A stretch of 64,000 nucleotides of DNA from Paralithodes platypus (GCA_032716605.1 CM064519.1:24018191-24082190), one strand, 5' to 3'. Positions 1 to 11,222 are shown, counted from the stretch's first letter. Notes: a model not told the origin generated them from the sequence alone. Made by a program: numbers and translations.

Positions 1-240
1 TTTTCATTATATCGGCAGAAATATGCCCCGGCATAAGGCCGGTTCCACCTAATTTACAGGCTTGCTATCGCTCACCAGGAATAAAATCGACACCTAAATG
101 GCACGAAAGGTCATTACATTACCAAACAAATGGGAAAAAAGTCTTAAAATCGCCAAACAAGTGGGGAGAACGTCTTGGAATTTCAGAAATAATGGGGCCA
201 AACATGAGGGAGAAAGAGGTTCATAAATACAGCCCCTTAA
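1..240. mobile_element. Family B TTAA element, partial (left end off window)
   Basis: Carries the family B core (GGCTTGCTATCGCTCACC), then the internal ~30-bp repeats spaced around GACACCTAAATGGCACGAAA, and closes with CCCCTTAA at 233-240. The copy is diverged and its left part lies outside the window. It has no coding capacity. Confidence 0.7.
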
Positions 241-360
241 AGGTGGAGGTGCATGGATTGAGATAAACATGGAATAATAATTGCCAACTTGCACATAACT
301 ATCTTGCAAAATGCAATGGCACTGAAGTAATTATTAACAATGGTAGTAAGGATTTTGTGG

Positions 361-470
361 ATCGTCTACACCGGACCTATAACGCCATAGTGACATCATA
401 GGGGTATCCTCATCCTGGACTGGATGGTGGACTTACACTCCTATGACGTCACAGGTCCAGTGTAGACGAT
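361..470. mobile_element. Small palindromic MITE-like element
   Basis: Arms at 361-378 and 453-470 are reverse complements over 18 bp with one mismatch (ATCGTCTACACCGGACCT). A second nested arm pair (GTGACATCATAGG near 391 and CCTATGACGTCAC near 440) gives a hairpin with a short loop. No second copy was noticed in the window, so calling it a transposable element is inference. Confidence 0.5.
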
Positions 471-480
471 TCTATGTCAT

Positions 481-644
481 CTCAACCAGTAGACCATTTC
501 AACCAGTAGCTCTCAACCAGTGCCAAATTAACCCAGACCAACCAAACCAGTGCCAAAATATAGTACTAACCTAACCTAACCTAACCGTATTGGTTAATTT
601 GGTACTGGTTGAGAGCTACTAGTTGAAATGGTCTACTGTTTGAG
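481..644. mobile_element. Family E foldback element with telomere-like loop
   Basis: A left arm at 481-535 and a right arm at 588-644 are reverse complements with only a few mismatches, about 55 bp each, built on CAACCAGTAG-type words. The loop holds four tandem CTAAC units. A diverged relative lies at 14492-14590. It is non-coding. Confidence 0.6.
566..587. repeat. Interstitial telomere-like repeat (CCTAA)4
   Basis: Four tandem copies of CTAAC, equivalent to the arthropod telomere unit TTAGG on the other strand. They sit in the loop of the foldback at 481-644. Confidence 0.6.
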
Positions 645-663
645 TTGACCGGTCACTGGTGTA

Positions 664-870
664 GACATTTTTCTATCGAAAAATTTACACATTTAGCCTG
701 CTGTCAAAAACATTTGTTTTAAATATGCTGCCTCGCTACCGCTCGTCAGGAAAAAATTACACCTGGATGGGGGTCAACGTCTTAAAACAGTAGGCTGAAT
801 GGGACCGAATGGATACAACCCAGATAGAGAGGGAGAGAGAGAAGAAAAAAAACGAGGTGGGCCCCCTTAA
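664..870. mobile_element. Family A TTAA foldback element, left-truncated
   Basis: Begins inside the loop (GACATTTTTCTATCGAAAAA) and runs through the complete right arm, including GGCTGAATGGGACCGAATGG-like sequence, ending CCCCCTTAA at 862-870. The left arm is missing, so it cannot form the hairpin seen in full copies. Confidence 0.75.
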
Positions 871-965
871 TTGAAATATAAGGAAAGAAGGCCCAAATTG
901 TCGTCAGTTGTCCAATTTTCTGTTTACATGGGGAGTTTTCTAGTTCCCGGATGTTGCCCCCGCCC

Positions 966-967
<2 letters not shown>

Positions 968-1043
<76 letters not shown>

Positions 1044-1044
1044 A
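968..1044. repeat. (CT)n microsatellite
   Basis: Near-pure CT dinucleotide tract, interrupted once by TTTT around 1007. It reads open as a Ser-Leu repeat, which is not a gene. Confidence 0.95.
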
Positions 1045-1450
1045 AGTTGAGCTGGGGTAAACAACAACTTGGGAAAGTATTTAGTTGGGCACCAACACTT
1101 TTTTCAAGAGAAAGTTGTGTTTTGATGTTTTGGAGAACTTAAGCCGGTATCACAAGCGCTTTTTCCCCTCAACATTTATCCTCAACACTGGTCTGGCAGC
1201 TTATGAGGTAGACATTTAGAATATTTCGGTTACCTAAATTCATCTACCATCAGTCTAGTTTCCGATACCAGCGCACAATATTCCAGAAATGTTGCCAGAA
1301 AAATGTTGATCATCGAATGTTGACTATAAACGCTCTCGTGTGATACCGGCTTTACAGAGGATGGAGAGATAAATGGATACTCTCGAATTAGTGTGAATGT
1401 TTGGCAGTGGATTGAACTTTTCTTCTGAATATATGTACATAATTCCTTTG
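1045..1450. other. Unassigned intergenic sequence
   Basis: No gene, array or recognised element was seen. The sequence is mildly AT-rich with scattered stops in all frames. Confidence 0.4.
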
Positions 1451-1792
1451 TTGAGGGGAGATGGGTCGTTTTTCTGGTCCCCTTTCTCCCTCGTGTTAAG
1501 CCCCATTTGTTTTAAGTTGTTCGGCCCATTCGATTTTAACACCTTTCGTTGTTAATTTGAAGACCTTTCGTGCCATTTAGGTGTCAATTTTTTCCCGGCG
1601 AGTGAAAGCGAGCCTAAAATTTCAAGAGGAATTGGCCTTTGGCCGGGAAATTTTTCTACTGAAAAATTTACAAATTTATCTTGAAGGGAGGTCTAGGGGG
1701 TGTTTTTCTATGCTTGATGGAGGTCTAGTTAGGAAACTAAAAACATAAGGAATAAATGAATGAATAGACAAAAACGGCCCATCTCCCCTTAA
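1451..1792. mobile_element. Family B TTAA element, full length
   Basis: Starts TTGAGGGGAGATGGGTCGTT (a decayed TTAA) and ends CCATCTCCCCTTAA. It has the internal ~30-bp repeats, the core GGCGAGTGAAAGCGAGCC, and the conserved TTGATGGAGGTCTAG word near the right end. At 342 bp it is typical of the family and is non-coding. Confidence 0.8.
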
Positions 1793-2639
1793 GGGTAGAT
1801 AAATAAAGAAGACGAATTATAAGAAGAATGAGAGATGGACAACAGGTGAGATGAAACACAGAAAGATAGCAAGGTACATTGACAGACTATACGAGAAAAT
1901 AGTACATGAATAAATAAATATATATTATATATATAGAGAGAGAGAGAGAATAGCGAATGGTTATGAAGCTCAATTGCGAATATGAGATATGAAAACAAAA
2001 CTTTAATAAGTGGCTTACTTGGCATTGATTTAATAATTGTAATTTAATTATTATTTTTTACCAAAATCATGCTGTATTATTTTTAATTTATTCTGTGTTC
2101 TTTTTCTTTCAAATTTTGAAATAAATGGTTTAATGCTTTGAATTAAAGTTATATAATATGTCAGTGCCAGTTATAGAATTATCATAATGTAATACTTTTC
2201 AGTAAAATTTGGGTAGCTTTTATTTGTTCGTGATTTTTATTGAATGTAATAAGAACAAAATACAAATATTGTATAGCCTATTTATATAATTTATTCTTAA
2301 AGTTCAACACCTCTGCAAAGTGTCAATATTAAATATAATGTAAAAACATGAATAAACATAAACCGATATAAATAAAGTAGCCAAATGATGTATTGAGAGC
2401 AGGTGGTGCTTCGAATTTGTAAAAATTATAGTACATTGGATGTGGAAAATGAGAGAGGACTATGAAGAAGAGAAGTAAAGAGATGTATGAGGCAAGGGAA
2501 GGATTGTGGGGTACTAAAGAGGAAGGAAGGAAGATGAATTAATGGTTGGGGGGGATGAGAAGCACATTTACATTTTTAGTTATACTAGGACTTCAGAGGC
2601 TATCAACCCTTCGGAATTATTAACCTTTATGCTTCCGGC
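1793..2639. other. AT-rich intergenic sequence
   Basis: Very AT-rich with a short TATATA/GAGAGA tract at 1917-1951. No feature could be supported; small open frames here have no recognisable content. Confidence 0.4.
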
Positions 2640-2674
2640 GACGATTTATTACCGTACATATATTTCAGCTGCAT

Positions 2675-2783
2675 TTAGACGATTTGATCAAGTTTAGGAA
2701 GGATATATGGTAGCTGAAAGGATGAATTGAGATTGTTTGTAGCCTTGGCAGACGTCCTTCCTAAACTGAATAAAATCGTCTAA
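2675..2783. mobile_element. Family C palindromic element
   Basis: Arms at 2675-2703 and 2755-2783 are reverse complements (TTAGACGATTTgATcAAGTT type; the right arm reads CTAAACTGAATAAAATCGTC). The same arm sequence recurs near 10.70, 11.0, 23.6, 25.1, 41.15 and 62.7 kb, which supports a dispersed family. It is non-coding. Confidence 0.55.
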
Positions 2784-3341
2784 TAGTTGCCAGACTATAA
2801 TGAAAAGGACGTCACCGGTTTGTATGGATTAAGCCAGCACACTGTAAGTCAAGAATAGCATCAGCACTGGAGCTCCTTTTCGAGTACTCCAGTCCCTCAA
2901 ATTCAAAATGACATCAATCAGCTTTCGCTGATTAACCCCATTCGATATTACTAAAAACTTAAAATGAAGAAGGATCATATTTACCATATGATTTGTATAC
3001 ATGGTGTACATTGCGTGACGAGTTGTAGTCCGGTTTGAGGGATAGTTCAAGTACCAGTACACGGCTGAGACAGAATGCCAGTAAAATCATATGGGAAAAA
3101 ATAATGCGGCGACCAAGATACACGACAAAAACATGATAATAATGATACCGAGAACATGTATCAAGCATTGCACATAATGAAGACCACCCTCGCACGCCTG
3201 CAAAACCGTTCAAATTATATGTTTGGCTTTCAAGTGCATGATCAACACCACACATAAAAATAACTAACATGCATTACAAGAACACCTCCATCTTATGGAT
3301 GCCTATAAATCCCAAGTACCCCTCTAGTTGGCAGTATACAC

Positions 3342-3377
<36 letters not shown>

Positions 3378-3576
3378 GGAAAAAGTAAGGAGAGTAGGTA
3401 TGGAGGAAGAGGGTAGAGAAAGAACTGGTTGATGGATGAGTTAGTCATGGAGCTAGTGAGAGAGCTACACACAGTTTACATAGCGTTACACACTTATACA
3501 CAGACAGTTGCCAGGACATGAACCTGGAACAAATACTGTTAAAGAGTGATGGGTTTAATATTTTCACAAATTTGTA
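2784..3576. other. Unassigned intergenic sequence with (GA)n
   Basis: Contains a (GA)n run at 3343-3374. No conserved protein segment was recognised on either strand. Confidence 0.4.
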
Positions 3577-4295
3577 CAGGGTGGGGCAGAGAGGACGGAC
3601 GTTTTTGATATATTCATAAAATCTTTAATTTTAGCTTCAAACAAATTGTATTGACATCAATGTTTTCATATTGAATTAGCATTTGACAAAATCAAGTGTG
3701 GAAAACAACATCGCTCATGTGGTGTCCGTTTTCATTGATGCATTTCTGAAGGCGTTCTTGGAAGTTGGCCTCCACTCTCTCCAGCATTGCTCTGTCGATT
3801 TGGGCGACTTCCACGCGAATAGCTTCCTTCAAATCGTCCAATGTATGGGGCTTATGCTCATACACACGTGCCTTGAGGTTTCCCCACAAGAAAAAATCAC
3901 AAATGGACAAATCAGGGGAGCGAGGGGGCCAAGGAGTGTCAGCATACCTGGAAATGAGGCGGTCACCGAATAGAGGGCGAAGAACGTCCATTGATGCTCT
4001 GGCTGTGTGGGGCGTCGCCCCATCCTGCTGAAACCACACACGTCGTTTGCATACGTTGTCGTCGTAATTCAGGCACAAAGAAGTTGTTTATCATCTCGAT
4101 GTAACGCTCGGAGTTCACAGTAACAGCATTTCCATTATGGTCTTCAAAAAAGTAAGGACCAATGACGCCAGCTGCAAAAAAAAAAAAAAAAAAAAAAATT
4201 GCTAAGACACCACGGACAGAACGGTACATATGTCCCTCCCCCTGGGGCTGAGTAATAGCAATTTCAAAAACGTCCGTCCTCTCTGCCCCACCCTG
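3577..4295 (-). mobile_element. Mariner-like DNA transposon, internally deleted
   Basis: Terminal inverted repeats of about 30 bp start CAGGGTGGGGCAGAGAGGAC at 3577 and are matched in reverse complement up to 4295. The left flank is TA, the usual Tc1/mariner target duplication; the right flank reads TT, so the duplication is imperfect. At 719 bp it is about half the usual 1.3-1.5 kb length, and the amino-terminal DNA-binding half of the transposase is gone. A poly-A run at about 4175-4198 (plus strand) marks the point where recognisable transposase ends. Confidence 0.85.
3692..4175 (-). pseudogene. Mariner-type transposase, C-terminal fragment, frameshifted
   Basis: This is the carboxy-terminal part of a mariner-superfamily DDE/D transposase, the nuclear enzyme that cuts and pastes the element at TA sites. 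Reading on the minus strand, one frame gives GVIGPYFFEDHNGNAVTVNS and ends near 4050, where a frameshift moves the reading into the next frame. That frame carries WFQQDGATPHTA with the second catalytic Asp, then PWPPRSPDLSICDFFLWG with the third. I count 41 residues between the two Asp residues, i.e. DD41D spacing, which is known for the rosa-type mariner group. The first catalytic Asp and the helix-turn-helix domain are absent, so the copy cannot be active. The element ends 115 bp downstream of the fragment. Confidence 0.85.
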
Positions 4296-5552
4296 TTAAT
4301 TATACTGTACTATGAAAATTAGTTTATGAGTTTACTCTTTTGTAAAAAGAGTGGTTGAAGTGGGTCAGACTTTTGTTTTGTTCATGAATACTATGCATTA
4401 ACCTGTTGTGGTGGTTTAATACAGCCAGCTCTCTACAATAGTCCCAGGGTCATGCCTTGGCAACTGTACATGGGCTCTGCAAAACACTTTATAACAGGCG
4501 AGCAAACGGGAAACTATCCAAAACTAGTCCTTAAAGAGGCTTACTTGTTTGTAATTGTTGAACGAGAACCTGAATACACAACAACCCCCCTAGCATCCCC
4601 GACGCTCCCAGCAGTGTAAGTCCGACATAACCCATCCACACAGCCCTTCAACAACAGCCTGGTATTGTGGACCCAGAACATCCTGGTCCACGTCCTCTGT
4701 ATCCCTAGTGGAAACCCCGATGAACCACACTATTCCACCTTACCAAGAAGAAGAAGAAGCCCCCATCGCCCCAGAGCCCATCCTGCTTATGTCCCTGCCC
4801 CCTGCACCTCCTTCACAGACCGACTCACGCCCATACCACACACGAAACGAAAGTTTGAATTCCTGACGTAGATAATTATTTAGTCAACCAGAAATCCAAA
4901 ATTATGTGAGTGCATAATGGATGGAGTTATGGTTCATATATATTCAATCTAGTCAAAATCAACATTTTGCTGTATAGCTTGATATTTTGTGTGGAATCTA
5001 AAGATAGCGACATTAGCTTGACACTTAAATAGAAAAAGCATATTGACCATTAACCTCCATAACTTAAGAAGGAATGCAGTAATCAAACTCATTTTGGCCC
5101 ATTTGAGAAGAGTCAGCCGGGAAATAGGTGTGAAAATTTACAATACTTTGCTCTAGCCTTTTTTAAGTAACAGAAGTTTGGGGTCGATATGTCTGGCCAA
5201 ATTAAAATGGGAAGATTATAGGACGTGACATCATTAGTAACAATGACAGGCTAGTAAAAAGGAATGGAGACTTTGAAGAGTAAGTGATATGAACTTGGTA
5301 TTTCATTCTATAAGCAAGATTGTCAGCAGACTATTAATTTTGACTATTGATATGACATTGTGTACTTTTAGCATAATTCAGATTTTATTTCAACTGTATA
5401 TTGATCTCTACACTTTAAACTTCCTCATACTCCCCGAAGCTCGAAATGATTCAATTGGAGACTTCACCGTAGCAAAATAGGCCTGAAATTCCCTGTACAA
5501 ATAAATAGCCTATATATTTCGATAAGAAACGGACGAAAATAATGAAAGAAAG

Positions 5553-5560
<8 letters not shown>
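4296..5560. other. Unassigned intergenic sequence
   Basis: About 1.3 kb without arrays or recognised elements. Short open frames near 4665 and 5289 show no domain or codon pattern I can support as genes. A small (GAA)n run is near 4748. Confidence 0.4.
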
Positions 5561-5604
<44 letters not shown>

Positions 5605-5734
5605 AAAAAGTCCCGCTTCTGCTAAAGGCAGGTTCGTCGTTGTTCTCTTTACATTTGTTATACCTTCTTCCCTCTAGTAATCTCTCTCTCTCACACATGA
5701 TTTTCATTAATAATTTCGTCCGTTTATATATATC

Positions 5735-5766
<32 letters not shown>

Positions 5767-5949
5767 AATATAATCGTAGAGTAATGTATGGCCGTTATAT
5801 GGTAATGAAGACATTAACACGGATTTATATATGGCTGTAGCTTATGGTGTATGGAAATGTTTGCGTGTACCCTGAATTAATGTAGAAATTTTGTTTATCT
5901 CCGTAGGCGTGGATGTGTGCGTGAAGGTGTTTGTGTATTTGTGACCTCC

Positions 5950-5980
<31 letters not shown>

Positions 5981-6155
5981 CGAGTGAGAGAGATAAAGAT
6001 AAAGAGAGAGAGATTTTCCACAATCTTGGTTTACCATAATTAAGTTCAGTTGAAAACAAACTATCGTGGTACCCGATCCAACATAGAAAATTATACAATG
6101 TATCTCGACTAGCGAAGCACACTAACTCTTACTTAGTGACCTTATGAATATTAAC
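5561..6155. repeat. Cluster of (GT)n and (GA)n microsatellites
   Basis: (GT)n-(GA)n at 5557-5602, (GA)n at 5733-5754 followed by a G run, and (GT)n-(GA)n at 5949-6012. The sequence between them is anonymous. Confidence 0.85.
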
Positions 6156-7312
6156 TCTTATCTACCCCGTGCTTTACCACACTTATCTACACCGTGCTTT
6201 ACCACACTTATCTACACCGTGCTTTACCACACTTATCTACACCGTGCTTTACCACACTTATCTACACCGTGCTTTACCACACTTATCTACACCGTGCTTT
6301 ACCACACTTATCTACACCGTGCTTTACCACACTTATCTACACCGTGCTTTACCACACTTATCTACACCATGCTTTACCACACTTATCTACACCGTGCTTT
6401 ACCACACTTATCTACACCGTGCTTTACCACACTTATCTACACCGTGCTTTACCACACTTATCTACACCGTGCTTTACCACACTTATCTACACCGTGCTTT
6501 ACCACACTTATCTACACCGTGCTTTACCACACTTATCTACACCGTGCTTTACCACACTTATCTACACCGTGCTTTACCACACTTATCTACACCGTGCTTT
6601 ACCACACTTGTCTACACCGTGCTTTACCACACTTATCTACACCGTGCTTTACCAAACTTATCTACACCGTGCTTTACCACACTTATCTACACCGTGCTTT
6701 ACCACACTTATCTACACCGTGCTTTACCACACTTATCTACACCGTTCTTTACCACACTTATTTACACCGTGCTTTACCACACTTATCTACACCGTGCTTT
6801 ACCACACTTATCTACACCATGCTTTACCACACTTATCTACACCGTGCTTTACCACACTTGTCTACACCGTGCTTTACCACACTTGTCTACACCGTGCTTT
6901 ACCACACTTGTCTACACCGTGCTTTACCACACTTGTCTACACCGTGCTTTACCACACTTGTCTACACCGTGCTTTACCACACTTGTCTACACCGTGCTTT
7001 ACCACACTTGTCTACACCGTGCTTTACCACACTTGTCTACACCGTGCTTTACCACACTTGTCTACACCGTGCTTTACCACACTTGTCTACACCGTGCTTT
7101 ACCACACTTGTCTACACCGTGCTTTACCACACTTGTCTACACCGTGCTTTACCACACTTGTCTACACCGTGCTTTACCACACTTGTCTACACCGTGCTTT
7201 ACCACACTTGTCTACACCGTGCTTTACCACACTTCTCTACACCGTGCTTTACCACACTTATCTACACCGTGCTTTACCACACTTATCTACACCGTGCTTT
7301 ACCACACTTGTT
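6156..7312. repeat. 25-bp minisatellite, about 46 copies
   Basis: The unit begins ACTTATCTACACCGTGCTTT and is 25 bp long. Because 25 is not a multiple of three and the unit has no stop in this direction, all three plus frames stay open for over 1.1 kb. This is arithmetic, not a gene. Units up to about 6830 mostly read ACTTATC; a continuous block at about 6849-7235 reads ACTTGTC instead, showing local homogenisation. A decayed family B piece follows directly. Confidence 0.97.
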
Positions 7313-7315
7313 TGG

Positions 7316-7450
7316 TGATTTTATGACGCTTCTCCTAAATTCATGCATCATATCTTATGGGCGAGCGATAACGAGCCTCTAATTTAGGAGCCTGGATATT
7401 CTTAAAACGTAAAATGTACGCATTTAGGTTGAAGGGGGGGGGGGGGGGGG
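7316..7450. mobile_element. Decayed family B remnant plus G run
   Basis: Contains GGGCGAGCGATAACGAGCCT and an AAAATGTACGCATTTAGGTTGAAGG-like stretch typical of the family B core, then a G run at about 7432-7450. It abuts the right edge of the 25-bp array. Confidence 0.5.
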
Positions 7451-7867
7451 TAAGATGGGGCTTTTCTTTAGAGGGGACAAACTAACATTGAATTGCTCGA
7501 AAATGACAACAAATATGAAAACCAACAATAATATAATAACAGCACTCTAAATAATCATAATATAAATAATAAGCTAATGTTAACTAAATAAGATGTGTAC
7601 AGTACGTGTCTAAGCCTTCGTGTATGTATTGCTCAACTGTACGGTACGTGCTGACTGTCATGTGCAGGTAGGCTTTTGCAGGTGTTTTTATGTTAGTGTT
7701 TTGATATATTCTTATCGGTGGTAATGTTAAAACAAAGAGGAAAAGTATCTGTGTAGGTAGATTATGCGCCCTCCAAAATCACCCCCCCCCCCAAAAAATA
7801 AAATAAAAAAATATATATATATACAGTATATATATCGGTATATATATAATATATATATATATATATA

Positions 7868-7909
<42 letters not shown>

Positions 7910-8267
7910 TGTATACTGTATGTAAACAAAATATGTAAACAACAAATAAATACAAATCTAAATAGCCTATATATATATTAAATAAATATACTAAAATACC
8001 TGTAGCAAAATAAATAAATAAACCGGAATATAATAATATTATTAATATTAATAATATTATTGTTATTAATTATAATAAGAATCATAAAAGTAAAAACTAT
8101 TATCATTAGACTACTTTGTGTTGTTAGCGAAGGGTTTTGGGGAGTCTGCAAGTTAATGGAAATTGTTTGTGTTGACTACGATAATACGAAAATAACGTTA
8201 TCTAATTGAAGGGGTTGAGTACAAAGGAAAGCAAGTAACAACAGGTTTTCAGATTTGATGATGAGTG
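7451..8267. other. AT-rich sequence with (TA)n tracts
   Basis: Strongly AT-rich. A C run at 7782-7792 precedes (TA)n tracts between 7810 and 7907, then TTATTA-type repeats near 8030-8075. No gene seen. Confidence 0.6.
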
Positions 8268-8555
8268 CCCCATTAGTTTGTAGATTTTAAGACTTTTTGC
8301 CTCATTTATTTGTTAATATTAAGGTCCTTCGTCCTATAAAGGTGTCTATTTTTTTCCTGACGAACGATAGTGAGCCTGTAATTTTGGAAGAATCGGTCTT
8401 TGGCCGGGAAATTTTTCTACAGAAAAATATACAAATTAATCTAGAAGGGGTATCTAATGGATGTTTCTCAAGTTTGATGGAGGTCTAGGGAGGAAACTAG
8501 AAATATATAAATATAATACATAAATGAGCAAATAAATAAGCCCACCCCCCCTTAA
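8268..8555. mobile_element. Family B TTAA element, left end truncated
   Basis: Enters at CCCCATTAGTTTGTAGATTT, passes the core GACGAACGATAGTGAGCCTG and the TTGATGGAGGTCTAGGGAGG word, and ends CCCCCCCTTAA at 8545-8555. Confidence 0.75.
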
Positions 8556-8668
8556 AGAGAAGTGTTATGGATTAGGTGGGAGGGGGAGGGAAGGAGAAGG
8601 AATGGAAATGAAAAATGGGAGGGGCGGGGTCAGTCTGGGTGAGTGATAGGGGGCCTGGGAGAGAGAGC

Positions 8669-8982
8669 AACATAGAGTTACATAGATCACACAGACCCCG
8701 AGGTCCCTACTAGGCAGTCCGGCCTTACATTTTTTTTTCTGTTTTTTTTTTTTACCCCAGCCCCCTCTAGATAGAGGTCAAGCCTTCCCTTGAAAGCGTT
8801 TATTGTGTCGCTCTCCACCACTCTCGCTGGTAGTTTATTCCACTCTGTCACCACACTGTAGGTGAAGAAGCTCTTTGAGACATCTATGTTTGCCTTTCTG
8901 TTTTTTAATTTCATTCCATTTCCGCGAGTTGGATTATTATTATTGAATGTGAATAGCGCATTTCTATTGACTATCGAAGTCT
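8669..8982 (-). pseudogene. 3'-end fragment of (CT)n-bounded non-LTR retrotransposon
   Basis: On the minus strand this encodes the carboxy-terminal tail of a non-LTR reverse transcriptase protein: NPTRGNGMKLKN, then FFTYSVVTEWNKLPARVVES, ending near RPDCLVGTSGSV and a stop. The tail matches in pattern the carboxy terminus of the long element at 16.0-19.2 kb (FFFNRVVNLWNGLPRNV). All upstream endonuclease and polymerase domains are missing. On the coding strand the fragment begins right after a (TC)n tract (plus strand GA at 8983-9006) and ends at a shorter GA tract (8657-8668). Clade assignment (CR1/L2-like) is tentative. Confidence 0.75.
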
Positions 8983-9006
8983 TTCAGAGAGAGAGAGAGA
9001 GAGAGA
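8983..9006. repeat. (GA)n microsatellite at LINE 5' junction
   Basis: About 11 GA units lying immediately upstream, on the coding strand, of the truncated retrotransposon fragment. Confidence 0.9.
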
Positions 9007-9279
9007 TAATTAATTAGAATATCACATCAATTCTATTTGCTACTAGTCATTATAAAGCCTCAATATGCCGCTCCGATAATGTTCTGTTAATACGGTCATT
9101 GATGAGGGAATATACGAACACAGTCGCTTGTTTCCGTGCTGGAGAGAGTGAGAGTGAGAGTGAGAGTGAGTTGAGTTTAACAAGTAGTTTAGTAATATTT
9201 ATTCGATTCGGCTCTCGCATCATACCTAAGTTCTTTTTCGTATACCTCAATTAACTAGATTACTGTATATGCACACTTC

Positions 9280-9310
<31 letters not shown>

Positions 9311-9929
9311 GGGGGGGGATGCTGAGTGGACGGGCCTATAACACAATTTCTGTTGAAGTGGTGTGTGGAGTTTTGTCATACTAAGAAATTCCGTCCTTCT
9401 TAGCCTTCACATATTCCGCCATTGATGTACTTAGGCTACCAATAAACTGTATATTATGTGGAATCTTAACAATATTTCACTTTTGATTGAATATGATGAC
9501 TGTGTATAGATTTTGCATTTTATTGTCTTGTGTGTGTATTAACGACATATAACTTTATTATTATGTTCTTCCATTTTCTCTTGAAATTGCAATTATTTGT
9601 TATTAATGTATGTGTCTCTGTTAAAATATATCTGCCTTCATCATATCCGTTTGTTTGTGCGCGATATTCATACTTCATCGTTCGTCTTCCCTTTCCTGTA
9701 TATACCGATATATATGTGTGTGTGTGTGTCATGTGTATTTGACTTTATATATTATCTTGTGGGAAACTAGAGGGAGAGAAGACTAGAGAAGAGAATAAAG
9801 TAATAGGAGGAAAGGTAGAATAAATATATACAATTGAAGTGGGAAAATCGAGACAAGTTAGAAAAGAAGCACAGAAGAACGAGATAAGAAAACAAAGCGA
9901 GAAGAGAGAGAGAGAGAGAGAATGAGTGT
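9007..9929. other. Intergenic sequence with (GA)n and G run
   Basis: (GAGTGA)n at 9141-9171, (GA)n at 9281-9300 running into a G run at 9301-9318, a short (GT)n at 9716-9729 and a purine-rich end. No gene recognised. Confidence 0.5.
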
Positions 9930-9930
9930 G

Positions 9931-9979
<49 letters not shown>
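9930..9979. repeat. (GT)n microsatellite
   Basis: About 23 GT units, preceded by a short (GA)n at 9903-9920. Confidence 0.95.
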
Positions 9980-9981
<2 letters not shown>

Positions 9982-10690
9982 GATTGTGACTGATGATAAA
10001 GAAGAAAGGTATAATGAAAATATGTTTATGTTGTCCTTAAAGGAAGAATATGTAAAATGGAAATAGAATAGGAAGATACAAGTAAATATATATAAAGCAG
10101 GGGACATTTCAGCATAGGGAAAGAATTGCGAAGATAAAATAGAAACAAGAAAGGATAGAAGAGGGGAGAATAATATCGAAGGAATGAAGGAAATTAAAGT
10201 GAATTAGAAACAGGGGGAATGGAGGAGGGGAAAGAGGGAAGGAAGAATAAAGGGAAGGAATGTAGGAAAGAGAAGAACAAAGACAGTAAGGAAGGGGAAG
10301 AATGGACACGATAAAAGGAGGAAGAATAGGACAGGAGGATGTAAAGGAAAGAGCATAGCAAAGAAAGGAAGGAAGGAGAAGACAAGGCGAGAAAAAGAGG
10401 AAGAATAGGACTGGAGGATGTAATAAAGGAAATGTGAAGGGAAGAACTGGACGGATAACGAAAATGGGATGAAAGAAAGTGGGAAAGAAATAGATAAATA
10501 ATGTGAAATAAATGTGAAAATATAAATTGAGGAATGAATAAGGATGTTGGGTAGAGGGGAGAACTGAAAAATAAATGGAAAGGAAGTGTAAATGTTTTAC
10601 AGGGAAAGAAAAACAAGCAACAGCAGAGAGACGGATAAGGATATGAAGAACCAAATAACCCCTTTCAGTACAGGGGCCGTCTCGTTAACT
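9980..10690. other. Purine-rich (GGAA/GAA) sequence
   Basis: The plus strand is dominated by GGAAG, GAAAG and AGGAAG words from about 9990 to 10640. Long Ser/Leu/Phe-rich open frames on the minus strand are a product of this composition. Confidence 0.6.
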
Positions 10691-10699
10691 TATGGTCAC

Positions 10700-11020
10700 T
10701 GTTAGATGATTTTATTCAGTTTTAAAAGGGCCTCCAGCAATTAACTGGGCCCTGGGTGGGTCTTTGGTTTCCCGGGCGTTTCCGCACCCTCCTCAGCTCC
10801 CCGCCATGGAGTGGCTTCGGTCACCCAGGCTTTATTGTGGTCGGCAGGGAGGGTTCTGTGGGGGCGCTCGGTTATGGCCTTGGCCTTGCTCGGGGCCTTG
10901 GGGCTGTTCGGCCAGGCAGCTTGGGGAACAACAACAGGCTCGGGACTGTCTCACTTTACCCTTTTTACTACCAAAGATCCTTCCTGATGTGCACAAAATC
11001 GCCTAAATTTGGCTAGAATG
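10700..11020. mobile_element. Family C element carrying a GC-rich insert
   Basis: Left arm GATGATTTTATTCAGTTTTA starts near 10705 and a related inverted arm (CACAAAATCGCCTAAATTTG) lies at about 10994-11013. Between them is a GC-rich, single-copy-looking 240 bp (10735-10970). The words CAGCAATTAAC and TTTTTACTACCA also occur at 38.9 kb beside another family C arm, so the GC-rich part may belong to a longer family member. No protein recognised in the insert. Confidence 0.4.
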
Positions 11021-11174
11021 AAACGAAAAAACATCGCCGGTAGAGAAGTGGTTACGGAATATATATTGACATAAAAGGAAGGTAGTTGTAGAGACACCAA
11101 CAAATATATATATGATAGGTTAACATAAAACAAAAACATATTATTAGGTAGAGAAATTCAGGGGGTGAAGTGGA

Positions 11175-11222
<48 letters not shown>

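Noticed and set aside
6156..7312. Direct repeats resembling a CRISPR array
   Set aside because: Units are contiguous with no unique spacers, there are no cas genes, and the genome is eukaryotic. The same applies to all other arrays in the window.
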